A stretch of DNA of 64,000 bases from Gnetum montanum (GCA_015680685.1 MNCI01007880.1:103040-167039), one strand, 5' to 3'; counted from the first letter of the stretch, positions 34,901-47,729 are shown. Notes: generated from the letters alone by a model not told the origin. Translations and numbers: made by a program.

Positions 34901-35470
34901 GATTCCACTTAGTTAGTCAATGGGCTAGAGGTGGTAAAAACCACCGACAAAGATTGTACATATTATGACTAGGTGGAAAATTACATGAAGAAATAAAGCA
35001 TGGTTGAATGTGGCACCAATTGTATTTGGTGCACAGTGATAACTAGTGTAGGACCAAACATGGTTGGGTAAGTCAAGGACAAAGGAAATGGGACATGCTC
35101 TATGGAAGAGAAAAAGGGGGTGGAGGTAGGCCTTGTTGTCTTAGGGGTGGCTTGTTGGAAAAGCACACCCAAGATGATTTTAGGCTCAGATTCCACTCTA
35201 AATTTTCCCTTCTCCTTTGGCTACCCATCTAAGGTAGCCTTCTAATCCTCTTCATCCATATTAATAAGGTGAGATAGGATGCTAACATAGATAGTGGTGA
35301 GAGGTATTTGGTCATAAAAGAAGGGAATATACTCCTTCCCATTGTGATGTATGAGCTCAAACTCCCTCTTGCCTTTTGCTTTTGTGCATAGAATCAGCAT
35401 GCTAGCCTAGCTCATATATCCTTACAATTATTGGTGAAATCGAAGGGCAACTTAATCAACTATTGAAAAT
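31930..35470 (-). pseudogene. gag-pro: gag-pro of element G, heavily decayed
   Basis: Read on the minus strand: KREFELIHHNGKEYIPFFYD (about 35350) matches KRNFEVLHRGGYDFKP of C. Capsid FKYNMKPDTMLD and NEIPKPIAKTHLLAIFKE (about 34290-34150). A degenerate zinc knuckle LHDHQLPSHDIDSYLTLKDD at about 33620. A Lys-rich linker KLKKKPKQKLNHKDDKKAK at about 33130. Protease VHVDDGAIKNIIP at about 32550 with an intact D-x-G motif. Stops and frame changes are frequent, many at Gln codons (CAG in C, TAG here). AT-richer than C, in line with longer decay. Confidence 0.7.
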
Positions 35471-36113
35471 ACATGAATATGATGCTAAAATGACTCGGTA
35501 TAGGTTACAAATAGATGGTCAAAAGTATGAATTCCAAGAATTGGAAATGATAAAAAGCCAAAAATGGTGAAAAATAACCAAAACAAGTTACTTACTATAA
35601 ATAGAAATGGGGTTGCTAAAATGGATATACCTCTTTAACAAATATGGTAAGTGGTGGCACCAACCTCATCCATGCTAGGCTTCCTAGCTATACCTACACT
35701 GGGTGTAGCAAGGGGAAAGGAAGGAGGGCAAGATAGGAAGATCTCACACCTTTCTTACCAATGTTGGTGAGGGGGTTTACTTTTTAGAAAGTTATTTTTA
35801 CTGCTAAAATGGATTAGAAATAGTTTTAGAATGGCTATTAATGATGAAAAATAAATTTTGATAGCAAAAAGTAAAATAATTTTATTAATGCATCAATGCT
35901 AGCTTTTTCTAAGAAATTCACAGCAGGTGTTGTGAAAATCCAAAACCCAAACATCTGCAACTTTCATGCTAAAGTTTCTGTTGTAGTGGGATGATTGATA
36001 GCATTGTTTGATGCAAATATTCAAAGGTTTTGAACCAAAAAATTGTAAATTCCAAGATGATAGAAAACATTGAAAATGATCATCATAGGATTGGATGTAG
36101 AAATCAAGCTAAA

Positions 36114-36131
36114 GCTCTCCTTCTAGCACTA
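36114..36131 (-). other. Decayed primer-binding site of element G
   Basis: TAGTGCTAGAAGGAGAGC on the minus strand; three transitions from TGGCGCTAGAAGGAGGGC of C and D. Confidence 0.6.
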
Positions 36132-36140
36132 GAAAAAAAT

Positions 36141-37675
36141 TATAAGCAGAAAATTTGATCGCTAGAAAATCAAAAGTCCTAGCATAGCAGCCTCAACCCA
36201 AAATCCCTAGGGCCTTCGGAGAAAAGAGGATTTAGGGTGCATTGGATGGTTCAGAAAATCACCCAAGGACTTAGAGAATGTGAAACAAATAATGCAAAAA
36301 GGATAATGAAAATCTAAAAACTAAAAGAAAATACGAATTGCACACAAAATTAAAATATTAAAACTTTATTAAAAATAAAGAATTAGTTCAAGAAATGTGT
36401 ACAAGAAGTGCCGATAGGATGGCAAAGGGGGATTCACTTCGACGAGGGCTCAAAGTCCATTAAAACCAATGTAATCCACTTCACAATCTAGATGCTTCAT
36501 CACTTTCGATGTTATCAAACCTCCTCTACTGGTACTTCAAATCTGTAGTGTTGGCTACTTCTAGGAGTTGAGAAGTGTTAAGGATCTGGGCTACCAGAAT
36601 GCTCTATGCTAGGAGTTGAGGATTCTGAGAGTGTAGTGTGGATGCCCAAAGCTTACAAATCCCAAGAGGGATAATGGAAGGGTAACAAGGACATATGGGT
36701 TCCATGCTAAAAGGCTCCAAGAAGCTACATTTTTGCAAGTTTTCAAGCTCTCTTGGATGCCAAAATTGCCAAATGCTCAAAAATGCCAAAGTGTGGAACC
36801 TAAAAATGGTGTTTGGGGTTGGTTGTTATAGGTTTTGGTCATGAATGGGGCTGTAAATTGGTTGTGATTTGGTTACAAATTGGCTACAAATTACTACAAA
36901 ATTTTTTCACGTACAAGTGAAATGGCTACCCAATTTGGAGTGGTTACTATGTGTGGAAAGTGCCATACCCCCATGGCTATTCCATTTACTATAAATAGTA
37001 ATGGAGGCACATCACCCATACTAGCTTTGTTCTTCCATTTGGGCCTTCTACCATCCTTACTAAAATGCATGGTCAACATTGAAGTCAATGGAGTGTTAAA
37101 ATCTAGTCCATGTTTCTTCTACACTAGGGGGAAGATGTATCAACATTGGGGGATGATGAGTCATTGTTGGTTGGCTATGTTGACGAGACACATCTTGCCC
37201 TGCATCGATGAGGCCCCATCAATGCAGTGTCTATCTATCTCCTATAACTATGTGCCTACCAACTACATTTATGGCAATCTAGATTTTAGTAGCAGCAAAG
37301 CTCTTACATTTTTTCCATTCAAAAGTTAGAATTTTTTCCCTCAAGTGCTTGCACCAAGAGTCATTGAGTGTATGGATCTTTATTTGAGCATTGTTATACC
37401 TCAACACAATTGTGTGTGTGGCAATAAAGATGAGATTTTTGATAAACATTGCAGCACTTTGGATAGATTAGATATTTTATTTATGCATTTACTATTCCCA
37501 ATTATTTATTAAATGTTTTCAATTAATTATCAATTATTTTCCAGTTACTATGTTGGATAAGCAATTAAGCTAGATAGATTACACACATAAGTATGACCAC
37601 TTCAAGAGTAACATGTATTCACTTCGTAATCCCAGCACCATTATCACTTGGTACATCTAGTGGCATAGTGTTTTA
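36141..37675 (-). repeat. 5' LTR of element G (about 1.5 kb)
   Basis: In element orientation it starts TAAAACACTATG (37675; TG now TA) and ends TTTTCTGCTTATA (36141). TATA-like TATAACAA at 36830-36823. It shares U5 and U3 words with LTR F (CACTTTGGCATTTTTG; CTAAGTCCTTGGGTGAT). Confidence 0.65.
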
Positions 37676-38044
37676 TCATCCACTAGTGGATACATTGGTT
37701 TAGAACGTGTACAGAAATTTGGAATAGATACTTCTGTTAGGATTAGTTAAATGATTAGTTAATTTGTTAATTTAGATTATTTAATTAAATCCATTTTTAT
37801 CTACATTTCAAGCACCCAACTATAAAACATAAATATGATACTAATTGAATTCCTCAGTTATACTTAACCATACCAACAAATGTCACAAGTGTAATTGGGA
37901 AGACAATGATTGACCTTAAGGCTAGATTTAGTTCCTAAAGGGCTAGTGCACTAGAAATAATGAAGTCCATGGAATTCAAATAGATCATGCATGAATGCTT
38001 GTGATTTGTATGGTTGGGCATAGGGGTACCTCACCACTCATCAT

Positions 38045-38062
38045 TGGCATCATTGCTAGGGA
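38045..38062 (+). other. Decayed tRNA-Asp primer-binding site of element H
   Basis: TGGCATCATTGCTAGGGA differs from the Athila-type PBS TGGCGCCGTTGCCGGGGA only by transitions, including all three CpG sites (CG to CA or TA). Confidence 0.65.
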
Positions 38063-38664
38063 CTTTGTTTGTAGAATGTGCACTATTTAGGTATACATGA
38101 ATGTCACTAATATCATTGTACAAACCTAAAGGTCAATATCATTTTCACTATACATAAATATTATAAAAGCACACTGACAATTTCATTTTGTTTTGCAAAA
38201 TTTCTTCTTCTTCTCGTAAGCCTGAAGATACTAAACCACTAGTCTCACATGAATGCAAGGTGGTATACACTCATCTAGATGAGTTTGTGCCAAATTTCAC
38301 CTTCATCCTACATCAGGATGAATAAATGTGATGGTGTGATATGGAGGGAAACAACATTTTTCCCCTTGATAGATCTATGCCCAGAACACTATTTAAAACC
38401 CTTAAGAAGTTGGACATAGCAGTTCTTCATGAGGAGTACATTGTGGATGGATACGACACTTAGAACTACTATCCCACTAAAACATAATGTAAATGAGATA
38501 GACATCAAGAGAAACTCCATGAAGCTACAAAGGGGAAACATTACACTAACCCCTTGTTCCTACTAGATTAAGAGGATAATGAAAATCCTCCCTTTGAAGG
38601 TTTTCAACATGAAGATTCTCCACGCCATGCTACTAATGGCGAGGGTGTGAACCTAACCTTGTGA
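38063..38664 (+). other. Leader of element H
   Basis: Between PBS and the first recognisable gag frame. No conserved frame is seen beyond scattered open stretches. Confidence 0.4.
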
Positions 38665-40540
38665 TTGACTATTTATAAACCAGAGTCAAGAAAAAGTAAT
38701 AGGCAAGGTAGGGACTTGAGTAAACATCACAAAAACAAGGGATCTAAGGATGGTGATCATAACAACAAGTGTAAGAGTGGCAGTAGACACCATGGTGGCG
38801 GTGGTGGGCCATCTTCCTCTTCATCCTCTTCATCCAATTCTGAACATTCCTCTTCATCTAATAGTTCTCATGGAAGTTGTTGTCAAAACAACCATGATGA
38901 AGGTGATCGATGAAATATTAATGACTATGAAGGCCATCAAAATTTAAGGGGTGGCCAAAACCATCATCGATGTCATCAACGTAGTAATGATGATGAACCT
39001 TTATTGGAAACTTGCAATATGCTCGACATTGTGGAGGCAATGAAAATATCGATCAGGCATATGAAGGATAGTCAGATCAAGTGCCTAGATATGAACAATA
39101 TCCCAAGATTTGAGGGGGGATACAATTCTTATCCACAAAAACATCTACAAGATTTTCAAGATGCATGTGTATTACAAAACATAGAGAATGAGTGGAAAAA
39201 ACTCAAAATTTTCCCAATGGATGCTCATTAAGGAAGCTAAAAGTTGGTATCAGTCCTTAGAGCTAGAATCTATCTGAAGATGGAGTACCATGTTAGAACT
39301 ATTGAATGAAAAATATCAAACACACTCCAGAGTGTCTAATCTGAGAAGGAAAATCCAAGGCTAGAAACAAGGAGCACATGAACCCTTGGATGCCATCATG
39401 GATTGATATTGTTCACTCCTACATAGATGCCCTAGCCATGGTTACTCTCATAGGAATAACTTTGCCACATCATAGATGGGCTTAGAGTAGAAACAAGAAG
39501 AACCATTGGGGTGTATGCCGAAGGAAGATTGTCTAAAATGAGAGCTCATCAAATCCAAAGGTTAATTGAGTAGGTAGCAAAAGAAGAAGACGAGCTATGA
39601 AAAAGGGAAAGTTCTAAAGAATATAACAGGGATCCTTCAATTATAAAATGAGAGGTCTAATTTTGTGATGAGGAGGAGTTACCACTTGATGAAGTGGTGA
39701 ACAAAAAGGCCTTGTCCATCCCAAAATCTATTTATGATATTTTAGCCAAGGTTGACAAGTTATGGGACTCTTTGGATGAAACGTTTCAAACTACTTTAAA
39801 GATTATTGATGAATCCAAAGAGAAAACTAGTAATCATAATCATAGGAGGTGGAAAGAAGTTAAGCATGCCAACCAAAGAGGTAAGGGCAAAGTTGTTGCA
39901 GTAGAGGAAGTTGTGGAGTCTTACTTTAATGATGAAACTAAATGTGAAATTTGCCAATATGAACATCCAAAGGGATGTTGCCCTATGCTATCACACTTAC
40001 AAAAGTTTGAAGTGTACACATTGAATCCTTGCCTAGCATGTAGGCAAGCTCCAAGACAATTTCTTTACCCTCAAGGAAATCCAAGGCAGTTCCACCAACA
40101 ACAACAAGCTTACTACCCAAGTGGAACTCCTCCATAGCCTTATGAACAATACTGATAGTGGTATCAACCATAATTATGGGGAATACCACCACTAAGGTAG
40201 CAATACCCTTATAGGCAACCAAATCCATATGGGTACTATGTTTAGCAACTCATCTCCCCCAGGAGTTCTACAAGTCATGCATCATTCTAGCATCACTATT
40301 ATCCTCCAGAGTACCACTAAACACATTCACCATCTACTTGAGGGAAAAATCCATATTCTTATCTTTATCATCCTTCACATCCCTTTGCACCTACACCTCC
40401 ACATTCAAATTAGTTACCTCCTACTCCATCCATGTAGGATGAGATTCCTTCACAGATGCAACAATGAAATGCTACAAGGGCTATGCATTCAAAAATGATT
40501 TTTCAACCAAGTGGTCGGGATAATCAATCAAGGAAATGAC
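38665..40540 (+). pseudogene. gag: gag of element H (Athila-like)
   Basis: The frame opens with a low-complexity basic/Ser-rich segment (HHGGGGG then a run of Ser, 38780-38870), a TGA at 38911, then EAMKISIRHMKDSQIKCLDM and the capsid words IPRFEGG, KEAKSWYQSLELES (about 39230, after a frame change) and ELLNEKYQTHSRVSNLRRK. At 39694-40137 is a Q-rich C-terminal part with the zinc knuckle CEICQYEHPKGCC (CX2CX3HX4C, about 39945). Several frameshifts and stops break it. The boundaries are approximate. Confidence 0.65.
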
Positions 40541-40689
40541 CTATCTTCCAGCCCAATAGTCCTCTCTAGCCCTCACAACCTACTCTACCTAATCATCCTA
40601 CATCTCCAGCACCCTCATCCTCTATATCAAATACTTTCACATGTCCTTCAAGCCAAGTGCTTCCTAGGATCTACACTATAATGCTAACT

Positions 40690-43600
40690 CATGTTGTTTC
40701 TAATTGAATTAAGGCTGGAAACCTTCCTACAAAAAGATCTAATCCTGGAATTCCACTCATCTATCTACAAATTATTGGACAAGAGCCATGCAAGGCTCTT
40801 CTTGACTCTATTTCTAGAGTTAACCTCATCTCCCATGATATGTACAAGGCCTAGAACCTACCACCTCTCAAGAAGAGCAACATCTATTTAGAATTAGCAA
40901 ATTAGTTGATTACTATCCTTTTGAAATTATTAAAGGACATTGTGACCATAGTTTTTGGATGGTTTTATCTTGCTAATTTTCTAGTAATCAAGGTGAACAA
41001 CTACAAAAGTGACTTCCCCATCATTATGGGAAGGGCTTGGTTAAACACGATTAACACAAGAATGGGTATAAGGGACCTATACCTCAAAATATCTATGAAA
41101 AATTGAGAAGAAGTTTATTCCATGCATCATGTACATTGATAATGGATGCAATTGCATACAAAATATTTTGTCCATCAAGAGCACATACATTAAGGCATGC
41201 AATCAGTGTGCACAAGAAATTAATATTCAACGGTGTCTGTAGTAGCCACAAAGCAAGAGGGGACCCAGTGGCTAATAACTAATTCAAATAGCAGCACAAT
41301 ATGCATGGATTCAACTGAGAGTTTAACATGTGCATATGTTGAAGGCATGGACAAAATTGAACAAATTCATTCCCAACTCTCTATTAGGGAGAGTCGAAGA
41401 TCCCTGATCACTTTAAATAGGAGCCCTAGAAGTAAAAACTTTACTGGCCGATATAGAGTATGCATTTTTAAAGAATGGTAAACTAGTTTTCATTAATGCC
41501 AAACTTGCTTACCAAAAAAAGGAAAAGATGTTAAAGGTCATAAATAAATGGTCAACAACTTTGCTTGGTCATATCCAGAATTAACAAGAATCGATCCAAG
41601 GATATGCCAACATCACATCTACATTGACCTAGACATGAAGCCTAGAAGGTAACTGCAGAGGTAGTTGAATCCCAAATTAAATAAAATCATCAATGAGAAG
41701 ATAGAGCAACTCCTCAAGGTTGGGTTCATCTATCCAATCGTGGATAATGAGTGGGTTAGCCCACTCATAGTAATACCAAAGAAGGGTGGTAAATGGTGGG
41801 TTTGCATCAAATTTAGGCTGTTAAATATGGCAAAGTTTAAAGATCATTTTTCTTTTTCATTTGTAGATCAAGTGTTAGATACCATATTCAAGCATTATTA
41901 TAATAGTTTCTTGTATGATTATAGTCGCTATAACCAAATCCAAATCATTTATAAGACCAGGCCAAGACAACATTCATGAGTCCCTGGGGAACTTTTGCAT
42001 ACTATAAGATGCCATTTGGCCTATGCAATGCCCCTACAACATTTTCACACTTAGTCCTGAGTATCTTTCAACAAAAAATTGGTAGTGGTGTTGAAGTTTT
42101 CATGAATTACTTCTCCACCTATGGAGCTACATTTGACCACGCCTTGGACCGACTTGAGCAAGTATTGAAGAGATGTGTACAAACAAACCTACAACTCAAT
42201 TGGAAAAAGAGCCATCCCATGGTCTAAGAAGGCATTGTGCTAGGATACCAAATTTCATAGAAAGGGATTGAAGGAGACCTAGAAAAGATAAGGGTCATCT
42301 AAAGAATAACATGCCAACAAGAGACCATAAAAGATGTCCAGTCATTCCTTGTGCACACTGGTTACCACCAACATTTTATTGAGAATTTCTCTAAGATTGC
42401 AAAGTTGTTGGTAGAACTTACAAAGAAAGATGCACCTTTAATTTGGAGAAAGAAATGTAAACATGCATTCCAACAATTAAAGAAGAAACTCGTAGAAACA
42501 CCAATCCTACAAGCACTAGATTGGTCTAAATCATTCCATATCATGACAGATGCATCTAACTATGCTTTGGGAGTAGTTCTCATGTAGATGGACAATAAGA
42601 AACATCCATATTATATCCATTGTGCAAGCTAAAGCATTGTGGGGGCATAGTTAAACTACATCACCATAGCAAAAGAATTAATGGTAGTGGTGTACACACT
42701 AGAAATTTTTACACATTATGTGCTAGGTTATAAAGTATTTGTACATATGGACCATAGTGCAATTCACTTTCTCATGAATAAGCCGATGGTGAGCCCTCAT
42801 GTTATATGATGGCTTGTGATCTTGCAAGAGTTCGATCTTACTATGGTAGATTGAAAAGGGATGAGAATGTGATCGTTGATCACCTTTCTTACTTAAGATG
42901 GGATAACAAAGAGCAGGAGAGCCCGTTCTCTGATCAATTTCTAGATGAACTCCTCTTTACTGAAGAATAAGTGAACAAACTCCTACACAAGAAACATGGT
43001 TTAATGGCATTCTCACATGTCTTCTCACTCAAGAGATGCCACAGGATTTGGATTTTAGGAAAAAGAAACAATTTCTTCATTGGGTCAAATACTTCATGGA
43101 AATTAATGGACACCTTTACAAGGTGTGTGCTAATGGCTTAATCCATTGGTGTGTTCTAATGAAGATCAACTGCACATTCTCCAAGATGCTCATGAAGGGC
43201 CTTGTAGAGGCCACTATGGAGGGAGATGCACAACCATAAAAATCCTAATCATAGGATACTATTGGCCTATAATCTTTAGGGAAGTCCACTAGTTCATCAA
43301 GTCTTGTGAACATTGTCAATGTGACAGGGGGATGACCACTTGCATGGAAGGTCCTCAATAGTGGATTTAACCACTGAAGCCTTTTAACATATGGGGCATT
43401 GACTTCATGGGTCCCATCACATCTATATCTAATGGGAAGGCATATATTATAGTAGTAGTTGACTACTACACAAAATGGATAGAAGTAGTAACCATTACTG
43501 ACTGTACATTAGCCATTGATACCAAATTCATGTAAAAAAATATCATAAATAGGTTTGGGATGTCACATTCACTAATTTTTGATAATGGAACTCATTTTAC

Positions 43601-44065
43601 AAGTGCCACATTTAGAAAATTAATGCAACACTTGTAGGTAGAACATAAATTAAGAACACCTTACCACCCCAAGCCAATGATCAAGCAAAGGTAACCAACC
43701 AGGAGATTACAAGAATACTAACGTGAACCATTAGCAAAGATAGAAAGGACTAGAGTACAAAACTTAATGATGCTCTTTGGGCTTATTGTTCAACTTGGAA
43801 ACTTCGTATTGGATGTTCTCCCTATGAGTTAGTGTACAAGAAACTTCCAACACTCCTAATTCAATCCAAGCTCTATACACTCTCAACGGCCTATGATCTA
43901 AACCTTGATCTAAGTTTAGCACAAAAGGAAGTATTGATCAATCTAAAAATGCTATATGAGAATCACTTAGTGGTCCTATCATTGAATGAGATGAACAAGG
44001 CATTCAGCAAGCAACATCATGACCTTATAATCAGGAAAGTAAAACTTCAATCATGGGGGAGATGG
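40690..44065 (+). pseudogene. pol: pro-pol of element H (protease, RT, RNase H, integrase), dead
   Basis: Protease: ALLDSISRVNLIS at about 40795 (active-site Gly now Ile) and PIIMGRAWLNTI at about 41020. RT from about 41665: EQLLKVGFIYPI, WVSPLIVIPKKGG, then PWGTFAYYKMPFGLCNAPTT and FMNYFS at about 42105, where the active-site YxDD is FMNY. RNase H: FHIMTDASNYALGVVL at about 42535. Integrase: KSCEHCQCD, WGIDFMGPI, FDNGTHFTS, then a frameshift near 43670 and NDQAKVTNQE, where the catalytic Glu is Lys. Domain order is pro, RT, RH, IN with no second RNase H. Stops are frequent. Athila-like assignment rests on the RT words and the PBS. Confidence 0.75.
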
Positions 44066-45693
44066 CCATCCATGATGACCATTACCATGGCATCTTATTC
44101 TTTCTACCTTTTTATTTTTCATATTTTTGATTTTACAAATTTTTTATTTTCATTTTTTTTATTTTACATCTTTACTACCTTTAAAATTTCTTGATTATTT
44201 TACACTTTCTTATATATTTTTCTTTATTTTTCTTTCTTTTGTTTAAGTGTGATATTTTCTTATTTTTTCTAATAAATTTTCTTTATTATCACATGACATA
44301 GTGCCACTATTGTTGTTTACTAATGATGATTTGTGTATAATGTGTGATTGTCAATGTTTGGTTTCTATTTCTAAATTTTGATGTTTGATGACTTTGAAAT
44401 GGAATATTTTTCATGGAATATGAGCTCTATGGTTTTTCTTGTTTTGAGAATTTGAGGTCCCTTTTCATTAACAAAAATTTTAACCAATAAGTGACCTTGA
44501 TAGTTCTAGAATTAGGAAGGATTCAAAGCTTTGTAAAATGTGTGACTTCAAGGGAACTCAATAGTCTTTGTAGTCTTCTTCTTACTTGAGTGCTTGAGTG
44601 TTTTTCACATACTTCTAACCATTTCATACCACCTAAAAAACCATAAAATTTCAGCTCAACACTTTGAAATGAGAACAATTCAGAGCCTCTTGAGTCTTGA
44701 GAAGAAAANTCGAAAATGCACTATTTTCACTAGTTATGCCTTGGTCACACCTAGGTCATGCTCGGGTCACACTAGAGCATGAGCCCAACGTGACCAAACA
44801 AAAACTGGTATAGAAAAGTAGTCCCAAGCACAATTTCATCATCAACTCAGCATCAACTTAGCTCCTAAGGATAGGAAATAGTTCTACTTGTTAACAGGCA
44901 TCAAAAATCAACGTTTGGGTGTGAAACATGGCATTTTGGCTTGGTTATGCCTAGCTCACACCCAGCTCATGCCCAAGTGATGCTGGAGTCACACTGACAG
45001 TGTGAGCCTAGCATGAGTTACCAAAATGGCTCAAATCGAGCACAAACAGGCTCAAAATCAACATCCAAGTGGCCCCCAAGGCTAGGCAGTAGTTACACTT
45101 AAAGGATAGGCCTTGAAAATCAGTATTTGGTGTGAAATGAACCATTCCAACTTGCTCACGCCCAGGTCATGTTGAGCACTATTCATCAACGTGAGTACTA
45201 TTCATGCCTAGACAAAAGCACTCCAAACACATGCTGAGGATACGCCAAGACCAAATCAACTCACACTGGGAGCCTTGCTAAAGAAGAGACACCTCAAACA
45301 TCTACCGAACCACTCAAATTGACATCCTATAGTAGTTTGTTCAAAGGACCATGAAGTTCCAAATGAGCCAGAGTCAAATCTTAATTACAAATTCATTATA
45401 AATTTTCATTGTAAGCTTCACCATTTATGAGCTTGTCAAGCTCTTACGCTACTTCCATGAGCGTAAGCTAGCTTGTGTTGTAAGATACAGTGCACTTGGT
45501 CTAGAATGTAGTTACCCATGTACACCTGTCATGTGATTCATTTTTCTCTCACCTCGCAGCCATCGATCTCATCCATTCCACTCCCGAACCTAGACAAATG
45601 CATAAATACCTTGTTCATGGACATAAATGAGGTGGGAAAAAATTTGAGGCAAGAAAAAAAGTAATCTTGAGTCTGAATGCATGTGATTCCTAG
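44066..45693 (+). other. 3' non-coding region of element H with diverged direct repeats
   Basis: 44066-44500 is AT-rich with pyrimidine runs. 44720-45200 holds three diverged copies of a 150-200 base unit, each with TG(A/G)TCACGCC(C/T)AG-like words, GAGCATGAGCC and TTTGG(G)TGTGAAA. Probably U3/3' LTR sequence of H. A single N is at 44709. It ends at the LTR of D. Confidence 0.5.
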
Positions 45694-45914
45694 TGAAACA
45701 CCACAAAATTTCGAGCTTACTACTTCTCCAACAAGAACCAGGCTAAGTCATGATGTTCCTCAGCATGGCTGAAGCTTGAGGGCCCGATTGATAGCTTCAA
45801 GCAGAGTCTACCTCAACAAGAAGTAGGTCCTAGGGACCCACAGATGACCACAACCTCTTCTATCAAAGCTGGCAACTTTGAAGCTTGAAATATTGAGTTT
45901 ACACTAAGTATGTG

Positions 45915-46380
45915 TTTTTAGTGTATACGCCCGATGTTCCCAGTGTATACACCTAGCGTATACACCCCAGATTGCATTCGCAGCATAGATGCCCAAGGTA
46001 TATGCCCCAGATTGCATTCCTAGCGTAGACACCCAGTGTACATGCCTCTCACATACGCTCAGTAGGTACGACTGATGCATATGCTCGGCATGCAATCCCT
46101 AAAGATGACACGGAGACTCTGCTATAGAGCAAGACTTAGTACGAGGCATCAACTCACGAATAGAACAACCATCAGTGTATACACCCAACATCCATAGCGT
46201 ATACGCCCAGCATCTACACCCAGCATCTACAGCATATACGCCCAGCATCATCAGCGTATACGCCCTGCATCCACAGCGTATACGCCCAGCATCCATAGCA
46301 TATACGCCCAGCATCATCAGCGTATACGCCCAGCATCCCCAACGTATATGCCCGCTTGATATGGCGTATACGCCCAACAA
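45915..46380. repeat. GCGTATACGC palindrome array in U3 of LTR D
   Basis: Densest part at 46190-46375, about eight units near 23 bases apart. Variants are single transitions (GTGTATACAC, GCATATACGC, ACGTATATGC). Confidence 0.85.
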
Positions 46381-46454
46381 ATGTAACATGTTGTACACTT
46401 GTAAATTTTATTCTTTCACACCCGGTCAATGCACCATGTGTCACCCTAAACCTG

Positions 46455-46462
46455 TATAAAAA
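46455..46462 (+). promoter_or_regulatory. TATA box of LTR D
   Basis: TATAAAAA preceded by CCTG and followed by TCCCAATTTTTC, aligned with TATATAAA in LTR A. Confidence 0.65.
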
Positions 46463-47056
46463 TCCCAATTTTTCACTAGCCCAAGGATGGTGGGCAATTT
46501 TGAACAAACCAGAGAAAAACAAAGACGCTAAGAACTATAGTAGAGAACCTTGTATGCTGGACAACCTTGTATGCTGAGCATATAGCCTCTACGCTGTGCC
46601 TACAGTGTGAATAAGCCCATAGTCATCCCTGCATCCACCAGGGCTATTCGTCTATCTTGTGTCAAAGCCACAACTGTGTTAAACCGATGCATTGTAACTC
46701 TCATTTTGAAATACCATTGTTACATTTTCTTCCTAAAATCTGTTACAGTTTGCATTAATTGTTGCATGTATACTATTTACGCTCTTTTATTTTTACGGTC
46801 CATTTGCATCAGTTACACTATTTACGCTCTGTTTTACGCTTGTTACGCCGTTCACGTATAACCCAGCGTATAGCACTTCGGTGTATGTTCGGGGAAATCC
46901 TTGCTTGATCCGCATGCGGATCACTCAAGGTACTCTACCTTCGTTAAATTCCAGCTTGCCCTTAGGTGAAGGTAGGGTCTTCTATGCATGTCTGGATATC
47001 TCCAAGTCTTTGTTTCCTTCTAGCTGGAGATCGATGATTTCAGACGGTACAGAAAT

Positions 47057-47074
47057 TGGCGCTAGAAGGAGGGC
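47057..47074 (+). other. Primer-binding site of element D
   Basis: TGGCGCTAGAAGGAGGGC, five bases after the LTR end. Identical to the C site. Confidence 0.7.
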
Positions 47075-47729
47075 CTCTGCCTTAAACTTATTGTGCTTCA
47101 AAGCTCTTAGCGTCTATGCTATTGAGTACACACCAACCCTCTCTGCAAACCTTCAAGCGTCTACGCTGCTCAGTCTAAAACTCTCTGTCTACAAACTATC
47201 CAGCGTCTATGCTGCTCCGTTTAAAACTTACCATACGCTGTTAACCATACACTAACTCTGTCTGCAAAATCCCTAACATCTATGCTATCCAATATACGCC
47301 ACACACACTACGCTGTAGACTTTGTCTACGCTGCATACAAAACTCTGTTTACGCCATCGACATACACACAACTACTAAATTTACGTTGCACTCACTACAC
47401 CGTAGATCCCATCTACGTTATACATTGACTCTGTCTATGCTGCCGTCCATAAACACTACACTCTGTACGCTGTAACCTTGTTTACGTTGTACGCTGATGC
47501 TATATACACTGCTTAGCGTATACGCTATACACTTTATGCCATAGATTCTCTATGCTGACACTATACGCTGTATACCTATATGCTGTCTACGCTATCATTA
47601 TACGCTAGTCGTTGAAGCCTATATGCTGAGACCCAGTCTATATGTTGTACATCACGAATGTACGTTTACACGACACTAAGTACTCCAATTCCATATCCCT
47701 TCATTGTGTCATATTCTCAACTATTCCTC
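47075..47729 (+). repeat. Leader of element D with GCGTCTACGCTG repeats
   Basis: No gene. Many CTACGCTG, TACGCTGT and GCGTATACGC words at 47100-47640, for example GCGTCTACGCTGCTC at about 47157. So the motif also occurs downstream of the promoter. Confidence 0.7.

Larger units (their letters stand above)
31425..37675 (-). mobile_element. Element G: Tat-like retrotransposon, minus strand, truncated after array 1
   Basis: On the minus strand: 5' LTR 37675-36141, PBS 36131-36114, gag-pro about 35470-31930, array 1 about 31680-31480. The rest (antisense gene, pol, 3' LTR) is missing; the next sequence is the 3' LTR of F. Confidence 0.75.
37676..45693 (+). mobile_element. Element H: Athila-like Ty3/gypsy retrotransposon, old and decayed
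   Basis: A different lineage from A-G: PBS of tRNA-Asp type, gag with a CX2CX3HX4C knuckle, RT of Athila type, and no archaeal-type RNase H. 37676-38040 is probably the end of its 5' LTR, cut off by element G. 44066-45693 is the 3' non-coding/LTR-like part, cut by element D. LTR limits could not be fixed. Confidence 0.65.
45694..47051 (+). repeat. 5' LTR of element D (1358 bp)
   Basis: Starts TGAAACACCACAAAATTTC and ends TTCAGACGGTACA. It is of the same subfamily as LTR A. The GCGTATACGC array spans about 45915-46380, with units of about 23 bases containing GCGTATACGCCCAGCATC. TATA box TATAAAAA at 46455-46462. Confidence 0.85.

Noticed and set aside
44066-45693. 3' LTR of H with defined ends
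   Set aside because: I could not find a matching 5' copy or a polypurine tract, so it is listed only as a repeat-bearing region.
46190-46380. GCGTATACGC as recombinase (lox or att-like) sites
   Set aside because: No recombinase gene is present and the motif is dispersed in U3, intron and leader; a regulatory role fits better.
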